The notes under the pieces are model-generated. The model made no database searches and was not told the origin of the DNA. It was given only the letters and a program-made list of their open reading frames with translations. A stretch of DNA of 27,150 bases from an uncultured Flavobacteriales bacterium (GTDB lineage Bacteria; Bacteroidota; Bacteroidia; Flavobacteriales; BACL11): NCBI GenBank assembly GCA_950069165.1, contig CATMIT010000009.1:1-27150 (forward strand). The letters run 5' to 3'. A program made the position numbers and the translations under genes. Positions 16,365 to 24,180 of this stretch are shown in pieces; within the stretch, counting starts at the first letter, position 1; each line of letters starts with the position of its first letter.

Positions 16365-17366
16365 ATGAATTCCAGACAAAATAAAATAATATCCCTTTGG
16401 CTTTATAGTGGTTTGTTTTTAGTGATTGCTATGGTGCTCATTGGCGGAATTACCCGTCTTACACATTCAGGACTATCTATAGTGGAGTGGAAGCTAATTA
16501 GCGGAGCAATTCCTCCATTAAATGAAACAGAGTGGCAAGACACCTTTACTAAGTACCAACAATTTCCTGAGTATCAGAAAATAAATACTGATATGAGTTT
16601 GACCGAATTTAAATCCATCTTTTTTTGGGAGTATTTGCACCGACTTTTAGGACGGTTAATTGGAGTGGTATTTATCGTTCCTTTTCTTCTGTTTTGGAAA
16701 AAAAATTGGCTTGACAGTAAACTTAAAAAACAACTAATTTTTCTTTTACTTCTTGGTGGTTTGCAAGGATTTTTAGGTTGGTTTATGGTAAAAAGCGGTT
16801 TGGTAGATGTGCCAGCTGTAAGTCATTTTCGTTTGGCAATTCACCTGATAACCGCTTTTGCTCTAATAGTATATATTTATTGGTTGATAATGGAAATCAG
16901 GCAAAAGGAGAAATTTCCAAATAGGAAAATTAATAAATTAAGTAAGGGCTTTGTTGTTTTACTTGTTATTCAAATTATTTATGGGGCTTTTACAGCAGGA
17001 CTGAAAGCAGGATATTTACTACCAAAAGGGGCGGGAATTACAGAAAGTTTATTTGGTTATACTCTTAGAAATTCCTCCGATTTTAATTTATTAAATAATG
17101 GGTTTGACATACAAGCTTTCCATAGATTGTTTGCATGGTTTGTTTTCTTTTTTGCAATTTATATCTGGAAAAAAGCAAAAGAGACTTTTTTACAAAAAGC
17201 TACATTGGTTCTTGTTGCAATAATTAGTTTGCAAATTGTATTAGGAATAATCACCTTACTTTTTGGAGTACCTATATTTTTTGCTGTGGCGCATCAGCTT
17301 GTAGCAGTTTTGGTTTTACTAGCTACTACTGGACTAATTTTTCTTTCCAGCGAAAACTCTCAATAA
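16365..17366 (+). CDS. ctaA: Heme A synthase (COX15/CtaA)
   Basis: The 333-aa product has about eight membrane helices and the COX15/CtaA hallmarks: GGITRLTHSGLSI (residues 27-39), EYLHRLLGR (His92), SHFRLAIH (His160), QAFHRLFAW (His253) and VAHQLVAV (His310). These histidines match the heme-ligand positions of the family. The enzyme oxidises the C8 methyl of heme O to make heme A in the inner membrane, which implies an aa3-type terminal oxidase in this organism. The ATG at 16365 is preferred to GTG 16359. The last 41 bases overlap the end of gldD on the opposite strand. No ctaB or oxidase subunit gene is nearby in this window. Confidence 0.95.
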   Translation: MNSRQNKIISLWLYSGLFLVIAMVLIGGITRLTHSGLSIVEWKLISGAIPPLNETEWQDTFTKYQQFPEYQKINTDMSLTEFKSIFFWEYLHRLLGRLIGVVFIVPFLLFWKKNWLDSKLKKQLIFLLLLGGLQGFLGWFMVKSGLVDVPAVSHFRLAIHLITAFALIVYIYWLIMEIRQKEKFPNRKINKLSKGFVVLLVIQIIYGAFTAGLKAGYLLPKGAGITESLFGYTLRNSSDFNLLNNGFDIQAFHRLFAWFVFFFAIYIWKKAKETFLQKATLVLVAIISLQIVLGIITLLFGVPIFFAVAHQLVAVLVLLATTGLIFLSSENSQ

Positions 17367-17889
17367 GGTATTTTATATCTTCTTGTAAAAAATTGGAAAC
17401 AGGAGCAATTGAATCATTTACTTCTGTATCAAAATAAAGTGCCCCTCTAAAAAAATGAGTTGTACTGTCGGTAAGGTAAAATTGCAAAGCAGTAGCAGTT
17501 GTTCCCTCATAGTCATACACCAATCCAAAAACATTGTTTTTTCTGTCGATAAATGGCTGTTCGCTAATGGCATTTGCCTTTATGCTATGCTTGTATGCCA
17601 ATGCTCTTGATTCTTCTGTATGCTCATACAAATTTTTATTTAGAGGAAAATAACTTAGATGCAATGTCGCTTTAAAGTCAGGGAATTGCAAATTGAAAAA
17701 ACACTTTTTTTCTAAGGTGTCAATTTTTGAATAGGTCGGAAATTGAAAAGTAAAAGGACAATTCTGAGCGTATTGCTGATAGTTTTTTGTGGGGAATGAG
17801 AGCTTAAAAAATCCTCTTGGTTTTGGGGTGTAATTCTCCTGACAAGCGAAAAAAAATATTAAAATAAAAATGCTAATTGCCTTATTCAT
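17326..17889 (-). CDS. gldD: Gliding motility lipoprotein GldD
   Basis: The 187-aa product starts with a lipoprotein signal (hydrophobic residues 5-15, then FFAC with Cys16 as the lipidation site), followed by NYTPKPRGFFKLSFP, the segment characteristic of GldD. GldD is one of the lipoproteins required for gliding of Bacteroidota such as Flavobacterium johnsoniae and linked genetically to the type IX secretion apparatus. It is anchored in an envelope membrane; its molecular role is not settled. The gene overlaps gldE by 8 bases (17882-17889), which supports coupling, and its 3' end overlaps ctaA by 41 bases. Confidence 0.92.
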   Translation of the reverse strand: MNKAISIFILIFFFACQENYTPKPRGFFKLSFPTKNYQQYAQNCPFTFQFPTYSKIDTLEKKCFFNLQFPDFKATLHLSYFPLNKNLYEHTEESRALAYKHSIKANAISEQPFIDRKNNVFGLVYDYEGTTATALQFYLTDSTTHFFRGALYFDTEVNDSIAPVSNFLQEDIKYLIESFRWKEKLVQ

Positions 17890-19213
17890 CTTTTTTGATT
17901 TGAACTTTTATTCGTTTTATTTTTCGACTATCGGATGATTCTATTGTAAAAATATAAGGTGCAAACTTAATAACCTCCCCTTTGTTTGGGATTACCCCTT
18001 TTAATTCTAAAATAAGTCCTGCCAGTGAGTCAGAATCCCCTTTTACATCATCAAAATAATCCGTTTCCCCTTTTACGGTTTTTAGAAAATCATTCAATGA
18101 TATTTTTCCTTCAAAAATAAAATTATGCTCATCTAATATGGAAAAGACATTGCCATCATCATCAAATTCATCCGTAATATCTCCAACAATTTCTTCTAAA
18201 ATATCTTCCAATGTTACGATTCCTGAGGTGCCTCCGTATTCATCAACTACTATGGCTAGGTGAATTTTTTTATACTGAAATTCTTTTAGTAAATCGCTAA
18301 TCATTTTTGTTTCAGGAACATAATAGGCAGATCGAATTAAATCTTGCCATTTAAAATCACTTTTTTGATCCAAATGGGGGATTAAGTCTTTTACATACAA
18401 AATCCCAATTACATCATCAAAATTTTCTTTGTAAACAGGAATTCGTGAAAAACCAGAATCGACAACTAAATCAATCACTTTTTCAAAAAGCAACTTTTGT
18501 TCAATCGCAACAACATCCACCCTTGATTTCATTATTTCTTTTACATCAATATTGCCAAATTCAACAATGCTTTTTAATATTTTCTGCTCTTCTTCATTCG
18601 GATCAGTTTCAGTAGTTAATTCTAATGCTTCTGCTATTTCATCCATTGACACCACTTCTTTTTTTCGTTTTAATCTCTTGTCAATCAAAGCAGTGCTTGA
18701 AGTAAGTAAATAGCTAAGTGGGGAGAATAGTTTACTACTTAAATTTAAAGGTATACTCATCCATTTGCTAAACCAAAGTGCATTTCTGTTGGCATATACC
18801 TTTGGAGTAATTTCGCCAAAAAGAACAATTACAAAGGTGATAACAACAATTTGAAACATGAATTCCATAATTGAATTTTCTGGAAATTGAAAAATGCTTG
18901 CAGTTAAGTATGTCGATAATATAATGATCCCAATATTTATAAAATTATTTGTGATAAGTATTGTGGCTAAAAGCTTGTTCGGCTTTTCAAGAAGTTTTAA
19001 AGTCAATAATGCTTTTTTTGACTTCTCCTGATTTAAATCTTCAACATCATTTGGTGTTAAGGAAAAGTAAGCTACTTCAGCACCAGAAATAAGGGCGGAG
19101 CAAAATAACATTAGTAAGATGACGATAAAATTAAGTGCAATACCGATTGATATTGGCTGTAATGTGATATCAAAAAAGATGCTAAGTAAAAGCGGACTAA
19201 ATTCTTCTTCCAA
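17882..19213 (-). CDS. gldE: Gliding motility-associated CNNM/CorC-type protein GldE
   Basis: The 443-aa product has an N-terminal CNNM/DUF21 membrane domain (helices from about 20-155, with CSALISGAEVAYFSLTP and LFGEITPKVYANRNA), a CBS-domain pair (about 215-350, including VVDEYGGTSGIVTLEDILEE), and a C-terminal CorC/HlyC domain (about 355-440). Such proteins resemble Mg/Co efflux factors. Position directly before gldD identifies it as GldE, which is genetically tied to gliding. The start is TTG at 19213; an in-frame stop lies a few codons upstream and no ATG fits before the first helix. It sits 16 bases after ssb. Confidence 0.93.
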   Translation of the reverse strand: MEEEFSPLLLSIFFDITLQPISIGIALNFIVILLMLFCSALISGAEVAYFSLTPNDVEDLNQEKSKKALLTLKLLEKPNKLLATILITNNFINIGIIILSTYLTASIFQFPENSIMEFMFQIVVITFVIVLFGEITPKVYANRNALWFSKWMSIPLNLSSKLFSPLSYLLTSSTALIDKRLKRKKEVVSMDEIAEALELTTETDPNEEEQKILKSIVEFGNIDVKEIMKSRVDVVAIEQKLLFEKVIDLVVDSGFSRIPVYKENFDDVIGILYVKDLIPHLDQKSDFKWQDLIRSAYYVPETKMISDLLKEFQYKKIHLAIVVDEYGGTSGIVTLEDILEEIVGDITDEFDDDGNVFSILDEHNFIFEGKISLNDFLKTVKGETDYFDDVKGDSDSLAGLILELKGVIPNKGEVIKFAPYIFTIESSDSRKIKRIKVQIKKDE

Positions 19214-19229
19214 TTTTGGTGTTATTTAT

Positions 19230-19646
19230 CTAGAAAGGTAAATCGTCTCCTTTTTCTTCTTGAGGGATACATTCTTGTTCAGGAGTTGTTTCTGTTTTTT
19301 CAGCAGAACTATCCTCTTTTTTGCCTAACATGGTCATGTTGTCGCCCAAAATTTCAGTAGTATATCTAGTATTTCCTTCTTTATCCTCCCATTTTCTATT
19401 TCTTATTTTTCCTTCAATATAAACAGAAGATCCTTTTTTCAACCACTTTTCAGCAACTTCTGCCAATCCTCTCCAAAGTACAATGTTATGCCATTCGGTT
19501 TGGCTTACTCTTTCGCCTTCTTTGTTTTTGTAGTTTTCTGTGGTTGCCAATGAAAAGTTTGCGACCACAACTCCACTATCTAAATACCTTACTTCAGGGT
19601 CTTTCCCTAAATTTCCGATTAAAATTACTTTGTTTACGCCTGCCAT
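19230..19646 (-). CDS. ssb: Single-stranded DNA-binding protein SSB
   Basis: The 138-aa product has an OB fold (residues 4-108) that begins MAGVNKVILIGNLGKDPEVR and contains WHNIVLWRGLAEVAEKWLKKG. A short disordered linker follows, then the conserved acidic tip DDLPF. The tip is the docking site for repair and replication partners. It coats single-stranded DNA as a tetramer. It lies between mutY and gldE, the usual Bacteroidota order, and has a convincing promoter of its own (19699-19669), so it can be expressed without mutY. Length is slightly short for SSB but all parts are present. Confidence 0.97.
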   Translation of the reverse strand: MAGVNKVILIGNLGKDPEVRYLDSGVVVANFSLATTENYKNKEGERVSQTEWHNIVLWRGLAEVAEKWLKKGSSVYIEGKIRNRKWEDKEGNTRYTTEILGDNMTMLGKKEDSSAEKTETTPEQECIPQEEKGDDLPF

Positions 19647-19668
19647 AATAAATGTTTTTAGTGATTAA

Positions 19669-19699
19669 CAAATGTAGTAAAATAGCTATATCATTCCAA
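19669..19699 (-). promoter_or_regulatory. Bacteroidota-type promoter for ssb, overlapping the end of mutY
   Basis: On the minus strand, TTG at 19699-19697 is followed after 20 bases by TACATTTG at 19676-19669, an exact match with near-ideal spacing. The ssb ATG at 19646 starts 23 bases beyond the box. The -33 part lies in the last codons of mutY, whose stop is at 19688-19686. Confidence 0.66.
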
Positions 19700-20729
19700 T
19701 TTTTTCAAGATATTTTTCTAATAGTTTTGGAATGGGATAGTTTTTTAAATCTTTTTTTTGGATGGATATTGTATTTTTAATTGTTGGGATTTTTGCATCA
19801 ATATGCCAAAATTGAGCAAAGATGGTTTGGTGGGTGAGTTGGTGTTTTATTCTAGGAGAGATATTAATGATATTTAAATAACCCTCTTTAAATAAATTTT
19901 CCCAATCTTTTGAATTACAAATTTCCGTTTCCGATTTTTCTTCTTCATTTTCAATAAGAGGAAATTGGTAAAGCCCTTTCCAAATTCCAGTTTCTCTTTT
20001 TTGAATTAGTATTTTTTCATTTTCTGAAATGATTAAAAATTCAAAATATCTTTTTCTGATTTTGATTTTCTTTTTCTTTTTTGGAAAATCTGCAAGCAGA
20101 TTATGATTAAAAGCAAAACAACTATTTTGCAAAGGGCAAATGCTACAATTTGGAGATTTCGGTATGCATTGCAGAGCTCCAAACTCCATTATTGCTTGAT
20201 TATTTTCTGCTGCAGTTTCTACAATAAGAAGTTTTTGTGCTAAAAGTTGAAACTCTTTTTTCCCTTTCGAGCTATCAAAAGCAGTAGAAATACCAAAATA
20301 TCGACTTAAAAGCCGAATTACATTTCCATCTACCACAGCAAAGGGAAGATTAAATGCAAAAGAAGAAATAGCAGCTGCCGTATATGTACCAATTCCTTTT
20401 AGTTTCAGGATTATTTCATAATCATTGGGAAAAATTCCATTGTATTTTTCTGCAATCTCCTTTGCTGTAAAATGCATATTTCTTGCTCTAGAATAATAAC
20501 CCAAACCTTGCCATAAATTTAAAACCTCATTTTCTGTTGCATTTGCAAGATGTTTTATTGTAGGAAATGCAAGAATAAATTTGTTATAAAAAGGAAGCCC
20601 TTGTGCCACCTTTGTTTGCTGCAAAATAATTTCAGAAAGCCATATTTTATAGGGATTTTTGCTTTTTCGCCAAGGTAAACTTCTTTTGTTTTTGCCGTAC
20701 CACTCCAATATTTGCTGGGAAAAATTCAT
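19686..20729 (-). CDS. mutY: A/G-specific adenine DNA glycosylase MutY
   Basis: The 347-aa product has the MutY catalytic domain: WLSEIILQQTKV with catalytic Glu33, the helix-hairpin-helix LKGIGTYTA (110-118), and AVVDGNVIRLLSRYF with Asp134. It has a [4Fe-4S] loop with the exact C-x6-C-x2-C-x5-C spacing (C188, C195, C198, C204). The C-terminal part (about 225-345) fits the NUDIX-like 8-oxoG recognition domain, with IWKGLYQFPLIE. It removes adenine opposite 8-oxoguanine. It is the first gene of the mutY-ssb-gldE-gldD set and is divergent from hup; a -7 box lies at 20798-20791. Confidence 0.96.
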   Translation of the reverse strand: MNFSQQILEWYGKNKRSLPWRKSKNPYKIWLSEIILQQTKVAQGLPFYNKFILAFPTIKHLANATENEVLNLWQGLGYYSRARNMHFTAKEIAEKYNGIFPNDYEIILKLKGIGTYTAAAISSFAFNLPFAVVDGNVIRLLSRYFGISTAFDSSKGKKEFQLLAQKLLIVETAAENNQAIMEFGALQCIPKSPNCSICPLQNSCFAFNHNLLADFPKKKKKIKIRKRYFEFLIISENEKILIQKRETGIWKGLYQFPLIENEEEKSETEICNSKDWENLFKEGYLNIINISPRIKHQLTHQTIFAQFWHIDAKIPTIKNTISIQKKDLKNYPIPKLLEKYLEKIGMI

Positions 20730-20771
20730 AAAACACTGAAAATTAAACTAATAATTCATAAAAAAAGACAT

Positions 20772-20790
20772 AATGATGTGTATCATCATT
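20772..20790. repeat. Inverted repeat between mutY and hup, possible operator
   Basis: AATGATG (20772-20778) and CATCATT (20784-20790) form a perfect 7-base inverted repeat around a 5-base centre TGTAT. It sits next to the minus-strand -7 box of mutY and covers the position where a -33 element of the hup promoter would be expected. An operator is an inference; no regulator is known from the sequence. Confidence 0.5.
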
Positions 20791-20798
20791 CAAAAATA
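20791..20798 (-). promoter_or_regulatory. -7 box for mutY
   Basis: The minus strand reads TATTTTTG, an exact TAnnTTTG match, 62 bases upstream of the mutY ATG. No TTG is found at -33. The box is 5 bases from the oppositely directed hup box. Confidence 0.42.
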
Positions 20799-20803
20799 GT
20801 TGA

Positions 20804-20811
20804 TATATTTG
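20804..20811 (+). promoter_or_regulatory. -7 box for the hup operon
   Basis: TATATTTG followed by C is an exact and typical -7 match, 62 bases before the hup ATG. The expected -33 position lies within the inverted repeat and has no clear TTG, so an activator or a weak -33 is possible. Confidence 0.55.
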
Positions 20812-20872
20812 CACGCTATTAAAAACAGCAAGAATAAAACTATTTATATTAATATCAAAAAAGTAATAAAGA

Positions 20873-21157
20873 ATGACAAAAGCAGAGATAGTAAGTAAAA
20901 TTTCAGAGAAAACAGGTGTGGAAAAAGTAACAGCATTAGCCGTAGTAGAATCATTTATGGTGGAAGTTAAAGAATCAGTTACCAATAATCAATCCGTATT
21001 TTTAAGAGGATTTGGAACATTCAAGCCTAAAAAGAGAGCAGAAAAAACAGGAAGAAATATTTCAAAAAATACAACTATTATTATCCCTGCACATCATATT
21101 CCAGCTTTTAAACCAGCAAAAGTTTTTGTTAAGCAGGTAAAGGAAAGTATAAAATAA
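20873..21157 (+). CDS. hup: HU/IHF-family histone-like DNA-binding protein
   Basis: The 94-aa product has the HU fold: MTKAEIVSKISEKTGVEK at the N-terminus, FLRGFGTFKPKKRAEKTGRN at the base of the DNA-binding arm, and IPAFKPAKVFVKQVK at the C-terminus. It bends and packages DNA as a dimer. Where E. coli HU has RNPQTG at the arm tip, with Pro63 intercalating in DNA, this protein reads RNISKN, with Ile63. Length is normal. It is first of a plus-strand cluster (hup, 29-aa basic gene, rng), the common Bacteroidota arrangement, and is preceded by the A-rich AAAGA typical of non-Shine-Dalgarno starts. Confidence 0.96.
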   Translation: MTKAEIVSKISEKTGVEKVTALAVVESFMVEVKESVTNNQSVFLRGFGTFKPKKRAEKTGRNISKNTTIIIPAHHIPAFKPAKVFVKQVKESIK

Positions 21158-21166
21158 AAAAATAAA

Positions 21167-21183
21167 TCAGAAATAAATTCTGA
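21167..21183 (+). repeat. Short inverted repeat after hup, possible weak mRNA hairpin
   Basis: TCAGAA (21167-21172) and TTCTGA (21178-21183) can pair as a 6-base stem with a 5-base loop, 10 bases after the hup stop. No T-run follows, so it is not a good intrinsic terminator. It could be a processing or partial attenuation site between hup and the next gene. Confidence 0.3.
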
Positions 21184-21208
21184 ATAAAAGAAATTAAAAA
21201 ATTATAGC

Positions 21209-21298
21209 ATGCCAAGCGGAAAAAAGAGAAAAAGACATAAGATGGCCACTCACAAGCGCAAAAAGCGTTTGAGAAAAAATAGACATAAAAATAAGTAA
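21209..21298 (+). CDS. 29-aa highly basic protein, bS22/mS38 (AURKAIP1/COX24-domain) type
   Basis: The ATG at 21209 opens a 29-codon frame, MPSGKKRKRHKMATHKRKKR followed by LRKNRHKNK, ending at TAA 21296-21298. About 60 percent of the residues are Lys or Arg. The KKRKRHKM...HKRKKRLRKNR pattern matches the short AURKAIP1/COX24 domain found in mitochondrial mS38 and mycobacterial bS22, both small-subunit ribosomal proteins; from memory, nearly identical peptides occur in this same position in many Bacteroidota. A ribosomal role is inferred. It lies 51 bases after hup and 37 before rng, with no promoter box seen between, so it is likely one transcript. Confidence 0.88.
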   Translation: MPSGKKRKRHKMATHKRKKRLRKNRHKNK

Positions 21299-21335
21299 TA
21301 TTATTTTTTTCTATTAATATTTAATCATAAAAGCC

Positions 21336-22865
21336 ATGAATTTCGAAATTATAATCGATTCTAGGCCATCTGAGGTAGTTATCGCACTTTTGCGAGACAA
21401 ACACCTAATTGAACTCCATAAGGAAAACAATAATAATAGTTACTCAGTTGGCGACATATATTTAGGGAAAGTAAAAAAAGTAGTGCCCGGACTAAATGCT
21501 GCTTTTGTAAATGTAGGATATGAGAAAGATGGATTTTTACACTATCTTGATTTGGGGCCTAATGTGAATTCTTACAAGAAATTTACACAAAAGACCATTG
21601 CAAAAAAAATCAATACCGCTTCATTAAAAAATTTCCGTAAGGAAAAAGAGATTGATAAAACCGGGCAAATTACAGATGTTCTCAAATCAGGCGACAGGAT
21701 TTTAGTACAAGTATCCAAAGAGCCAATCTCAACAAAAGGTCCACGCCTTACAGCTGAAATTTCAATTGCCGGAAGAAATATGGTTCTACTTCCCTTTTCC
21801 AATAAAATATCTCTTTCCAATAAAATAAAATCACAAGAAGAAAAAGTGCGATTAAAACGTCTTCTAAAAAGCATAAAGCCAGAAGGGTTTGGCGTGATTG
21901 TACGAACGGTTGCTAAGGGAAAAAAAGTAATTGAGTTAGATTCAAATCTTAAAGTTTTATACAAGAAATGGCAAAGTGCTTTTAAAGAACTTAAAGACGC
22001 ACAAGCACCTCAAATGATTTTGAAAGAACTTAATCGTGCCACTGCTATTTTAAGAGATATTCTAAATGAGGGTTTTAATAGTATTCATGTCAATGACAAA
22101 GATTTGTATTTAGAACTAAAAGATTATTTAATAAGTATTGCTCCTGAACAAGAGAAAATATTAAAACTTTATAAATCAAAAAAACCCATTTTGCAAAATT
22201 TTGATGTCACCAAACAAATAAAAGCAGCTTTCGGTAAAACTGTAAACATGAAAAATGGCACTTACCTTGTAATTGAACATACAGAAGCTATGCATGTGAT
22301 TGATGTAAATAGCGGAAAAAAGGTAGACGCTAAAAAAGACCAAGAAGAGAATGCATTGCTAGTTAATTTAGGTGCTGCTGTAGAGATTGCCCGACAACTA
22401 AGATTACGAGATATGGGCGGAATAATTGTGGTCGATTTTATTGATATGTATTCTGCAAAAAACCGCAAACTACTTTTTGAGAAAATGAGAGAAAGCATGA
22501 AGGATGACAAAGCAAAACATCATATTCTTCCTCCTTCCAAGTTTGGACTGATACAAATTACTCGCCAAAGGGTAAGACCAGAAATGAATATTGATACTAT
22601 GGAAAATTGTCCCATGTGTGTGGGTAATGGAAAAATTGATTCTAGCTTGCTGCTAATAGACACTATCGAAAATAAGATCAAAAATCTGGTTGAAAAATCG
22701 GATAACGGAAAGATTACAATTTCTACCCATCCGTTTATCGCAAGCCACATCAATAAGGGCATCTTTTCAAAAGGGATGAAGTGGAGTTTTAAATACAAAC
22801 GATTCATTAATATTACTCCTGATGATAGATTACACCTTCTGCAATACAGTATTGTAAAGGGCTAA
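21336..22865 (+). CDS. rng: Ribonuclease G/E family endoribonuclease
   Basis: The 509-aa product has an S1 domain inserted near the N-terminus (about residues 35-130, with GDIYLGKVKKVVPGLNAAFV). The catalytic DNase I-like domain follows, with metal-binding Asp323 in VIDVNSGK and Asp367 in VVDFIDM. A zinc-link CPMCVG (Cys425, Cys428) precedes the C-terminal region. It cleaves single-stranded A/U-rich RNA in rRNA maturation and mRNA decay. There is no long C-terminal scaffold, so it is RNase G-like rather than full RNase E. It is the third gene after hup; its stop shares 4 bases with the convergent MFS gene. Confidence 0.95.
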   Translation: MNFEIIIDSRPSEVVIALLRDKHLIELHKENNNNSYSVGDIYLGKVKKVVPGLNAAFVNVGYEKDGFLHYLDLGPNVNSYKKFTQKTIAKKINTASLKNFRKEKEIDKTGQITDVLKSGDRILVQVSKEPISTKGPRLTAEISIAGRNMVLLPFSNKISLSNKIKSQEEKVRLKRLLKSIKPEGFGVIVRTVAKGKKVIELDSNLKVLYKKWQSAFKELKDAQAPQMILKELNRATAILRDILNEGFNSIHVNDKDLYLELKDYLISIAPEQEKILKLYKSKKPILQNFDVTKQIKAAFGKTVNMKNGTYLVIEHTEAMHVIDVNSGKKVDAKKDQEENALLVNLGAAVEIARQLRLRDMGGIIVVDFIDMYSAKNRKLLFEKMRESMKDDKAKHHILPPSKFGLIQITRQRVRPEMNIDTMENCPMCVGNGKIDSSLLLIDTIENKIKNLVEKSDNGKITISTHPFIASHINKGIFSKGMKWSFKYKRFINITPDDRLHLLQYSIVKG

Positions 22866-24145
22866 TTCCCTTCAGGTTTCCCTAAATTTACTAGCGCTTT
22901 ATATTGTAAAAGTAAAGGGATAATAGCCAATAAAATCATGGCGGTTCCTATCAAATAGCCAAAACGAATATTATCTTCTGTAGTAAAAAATGGCAATGCA
23001 AAAAGCCCAATTAAGCACATACGAACCATAATATTTAAGGAGTTAAAAACCGAATTTGTTCGTCCCATTACATTATTGGGAATATGATTAAAAAGATAAG
23101 TTGTCCTTAGCACCCTTACTCCGGCATTGGTTAATCCTAAAATTAGATTTGCAATAAAGAAATACCAAAGGGATTTACAAAAGGACATTCCGGCAAAAGC
23201 AACTGCCACAAAAAACATTAAAATGATGATTCCAATTATGGAGTTAAAACGTTTAAAAACCAAAATTACAAACAGGCCTGCCAAAATTGCTCCTAGTGAA
23301 TAATACACTTCAGCTGAGGCGTAAATGTCGCCCTTCCCTTGTAAAAAATCATGAACATAAGTAGGTAATAAAATATGGATTTCTACCAAAAGGAACGCGA
23401 AAAGCATGTATGAGGTTAAACCGAAACGAAAAATAAGAGGGTTCTTTTTCAGATAATGAATACCATTCTTTAATCGTGAAAATAAAGTTCCAATTTCTAC
23501 TTTATCGGTCACTATTCTACTATATTTTATTTGCATAAAAATCAAAATCACTATCATATAAGTAATGGCATCCATCAAAAATATTTCATGAATGCTCCAT
23601 GGCTGAATCTCAAATGGGAAAGTGATGGTAAATCCAGCTAAATTCATTGTTTTATTTAAAGTACCGGTAAGTAACAATGCAGCAAAAGCTCCAGCTAAAA
23701 TACTTGTGGATTGCCCCTGAATTTCAATGTAAGAATTCAGTTTCCCATAATTGCGTTTTTCGGTAATTTCTTGCCCGAAAGCATAAAGATTTGGGTAATG
23801 TATATTATAATTAAAAATGGTGATTGCGAATACTAAAAGCACCAATAAATCGTTAGTATTACTAGTGAAAAATCCTGCAACAGCAACCAAACCAATAATT
23901 ATTCCGCAAACTAAATTTGTGATTATAAAAAGTGTTTTTCGAGAATATCTATCAATTAAAGTGCCGGCATACAATCCCCAAAAAAAAGTAGCAAAAGTAA
24001 TGATGATGTATGCGGTAGCAAATACTTCAGGTCGCCCAACAATTTCTACAAAATACCAGGGAATTGCAATCATGCTGATGCCTTGGGCAAAGCCAGAAAT
24101 AATATTGGAAAGAAAAAGTAAGCTGATTGCTTTTTTATTTTTCAT
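22862..24145 (-). CDS. Major facilitator superfamily transporter
   Basis: From the ATG at 24145 the product is 427 aa with about 12 membrane helices. The loop after the second helix has GTLIDRYSRKTLF, the MFS signature (D-R-x-x-R-K type), and the second half has LGLTNAGVRVLRTTYLFNHIPNNVMGRTNSVFN, like drug-efflux (MFS_3/MefA-type) members. It is probably an inner-membrane exporter; the substrate is unknown. The frame is open to 24217 (MPHLFYKLF), but that would overlap the recX promoter and add an odd 24-residue leader. The -7 box at 24157-24150 ends 5 bases before the chosen ATG. The stop overlaps rng by 4 bases. Confidence 0.88.
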   Translation of the reverse strand: MKNKKAISLLFLSNIISGFAQGISMIAIPWYFVEIVGRPEVFATAYIIITFATFFWGLYAGTLIDRYSRKTLFIITNLVCGIIIGLVAVAGFFTSNTNDLLVLLVFAITIFNYNIHYPNLYAFGQEITEKRNYGKLNSYIEIQGQSTSILAGAFAALLLTGTLNKTMNLAGFTITFPFEIQPWSIHEIFLMDAITYMIVILIFMQIKYSRIVTDKVEIGTLFSRLKNGIHYLKKNPLIFRFGLTSYMLFAFLLVEIHILLPTYVHDFLQGKGDIYASAEVYYSLGAILAGLFVILVFKRFNSIIGIIILMFFVAVAFAGMSFCKSLWYFFIANLILGLTNAGVRVLRTTYLFNHIPNNVMGRTNSVFNSLNIMVRMCLIGLFALPFFTTEDNIRFGYLIGTAMILLAIIPLLLQYKALVNLGKPEGN

Positions 24146-24146
24146 A

Positions 24147-24175
24147 TTGCAAAAGTAAAAGAATATGTATTTTTG
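24147..24175 (+). promoter_or_regulatory. Bacteroidota-type promoter for recX
   Basis: TTG at 24147-24149 is followed after 18 bases by TATTTTTG at 24168-24175. The GTG start at 24181 begins 6 bases after the box, so the mRNA would be leaderless or nearly so. The TTG abuts the opposite-strand box of the MFS gene. Confidence 0.55.
24150..24157 (-). promoter_or_regulatory. -7 box for the MFS transporter gene
   Basis: The minus strand reads TACTTTTG, an exact TAnnTTTG match, with its G 5 bases before the ATG at 24145. No -33 TTG at the normal distance. Use of this box would give a leaderless mRNA. Confidence 0.35.
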
Positions 24176-24180
24176 AGTCG

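Noticed and set aside
21296..21320. TAATATTA palindrome followed by a T-run after the 29-codon gene, as an intrinsic terminator
   Set aside because: The stem is all A/T and too short to be stable, and rng follows closely with no promoter seen between.
21572..21964. 130-codon minus-strand open frame inside rng
   Set aside because: Shadow of rng; no recognisable motif.
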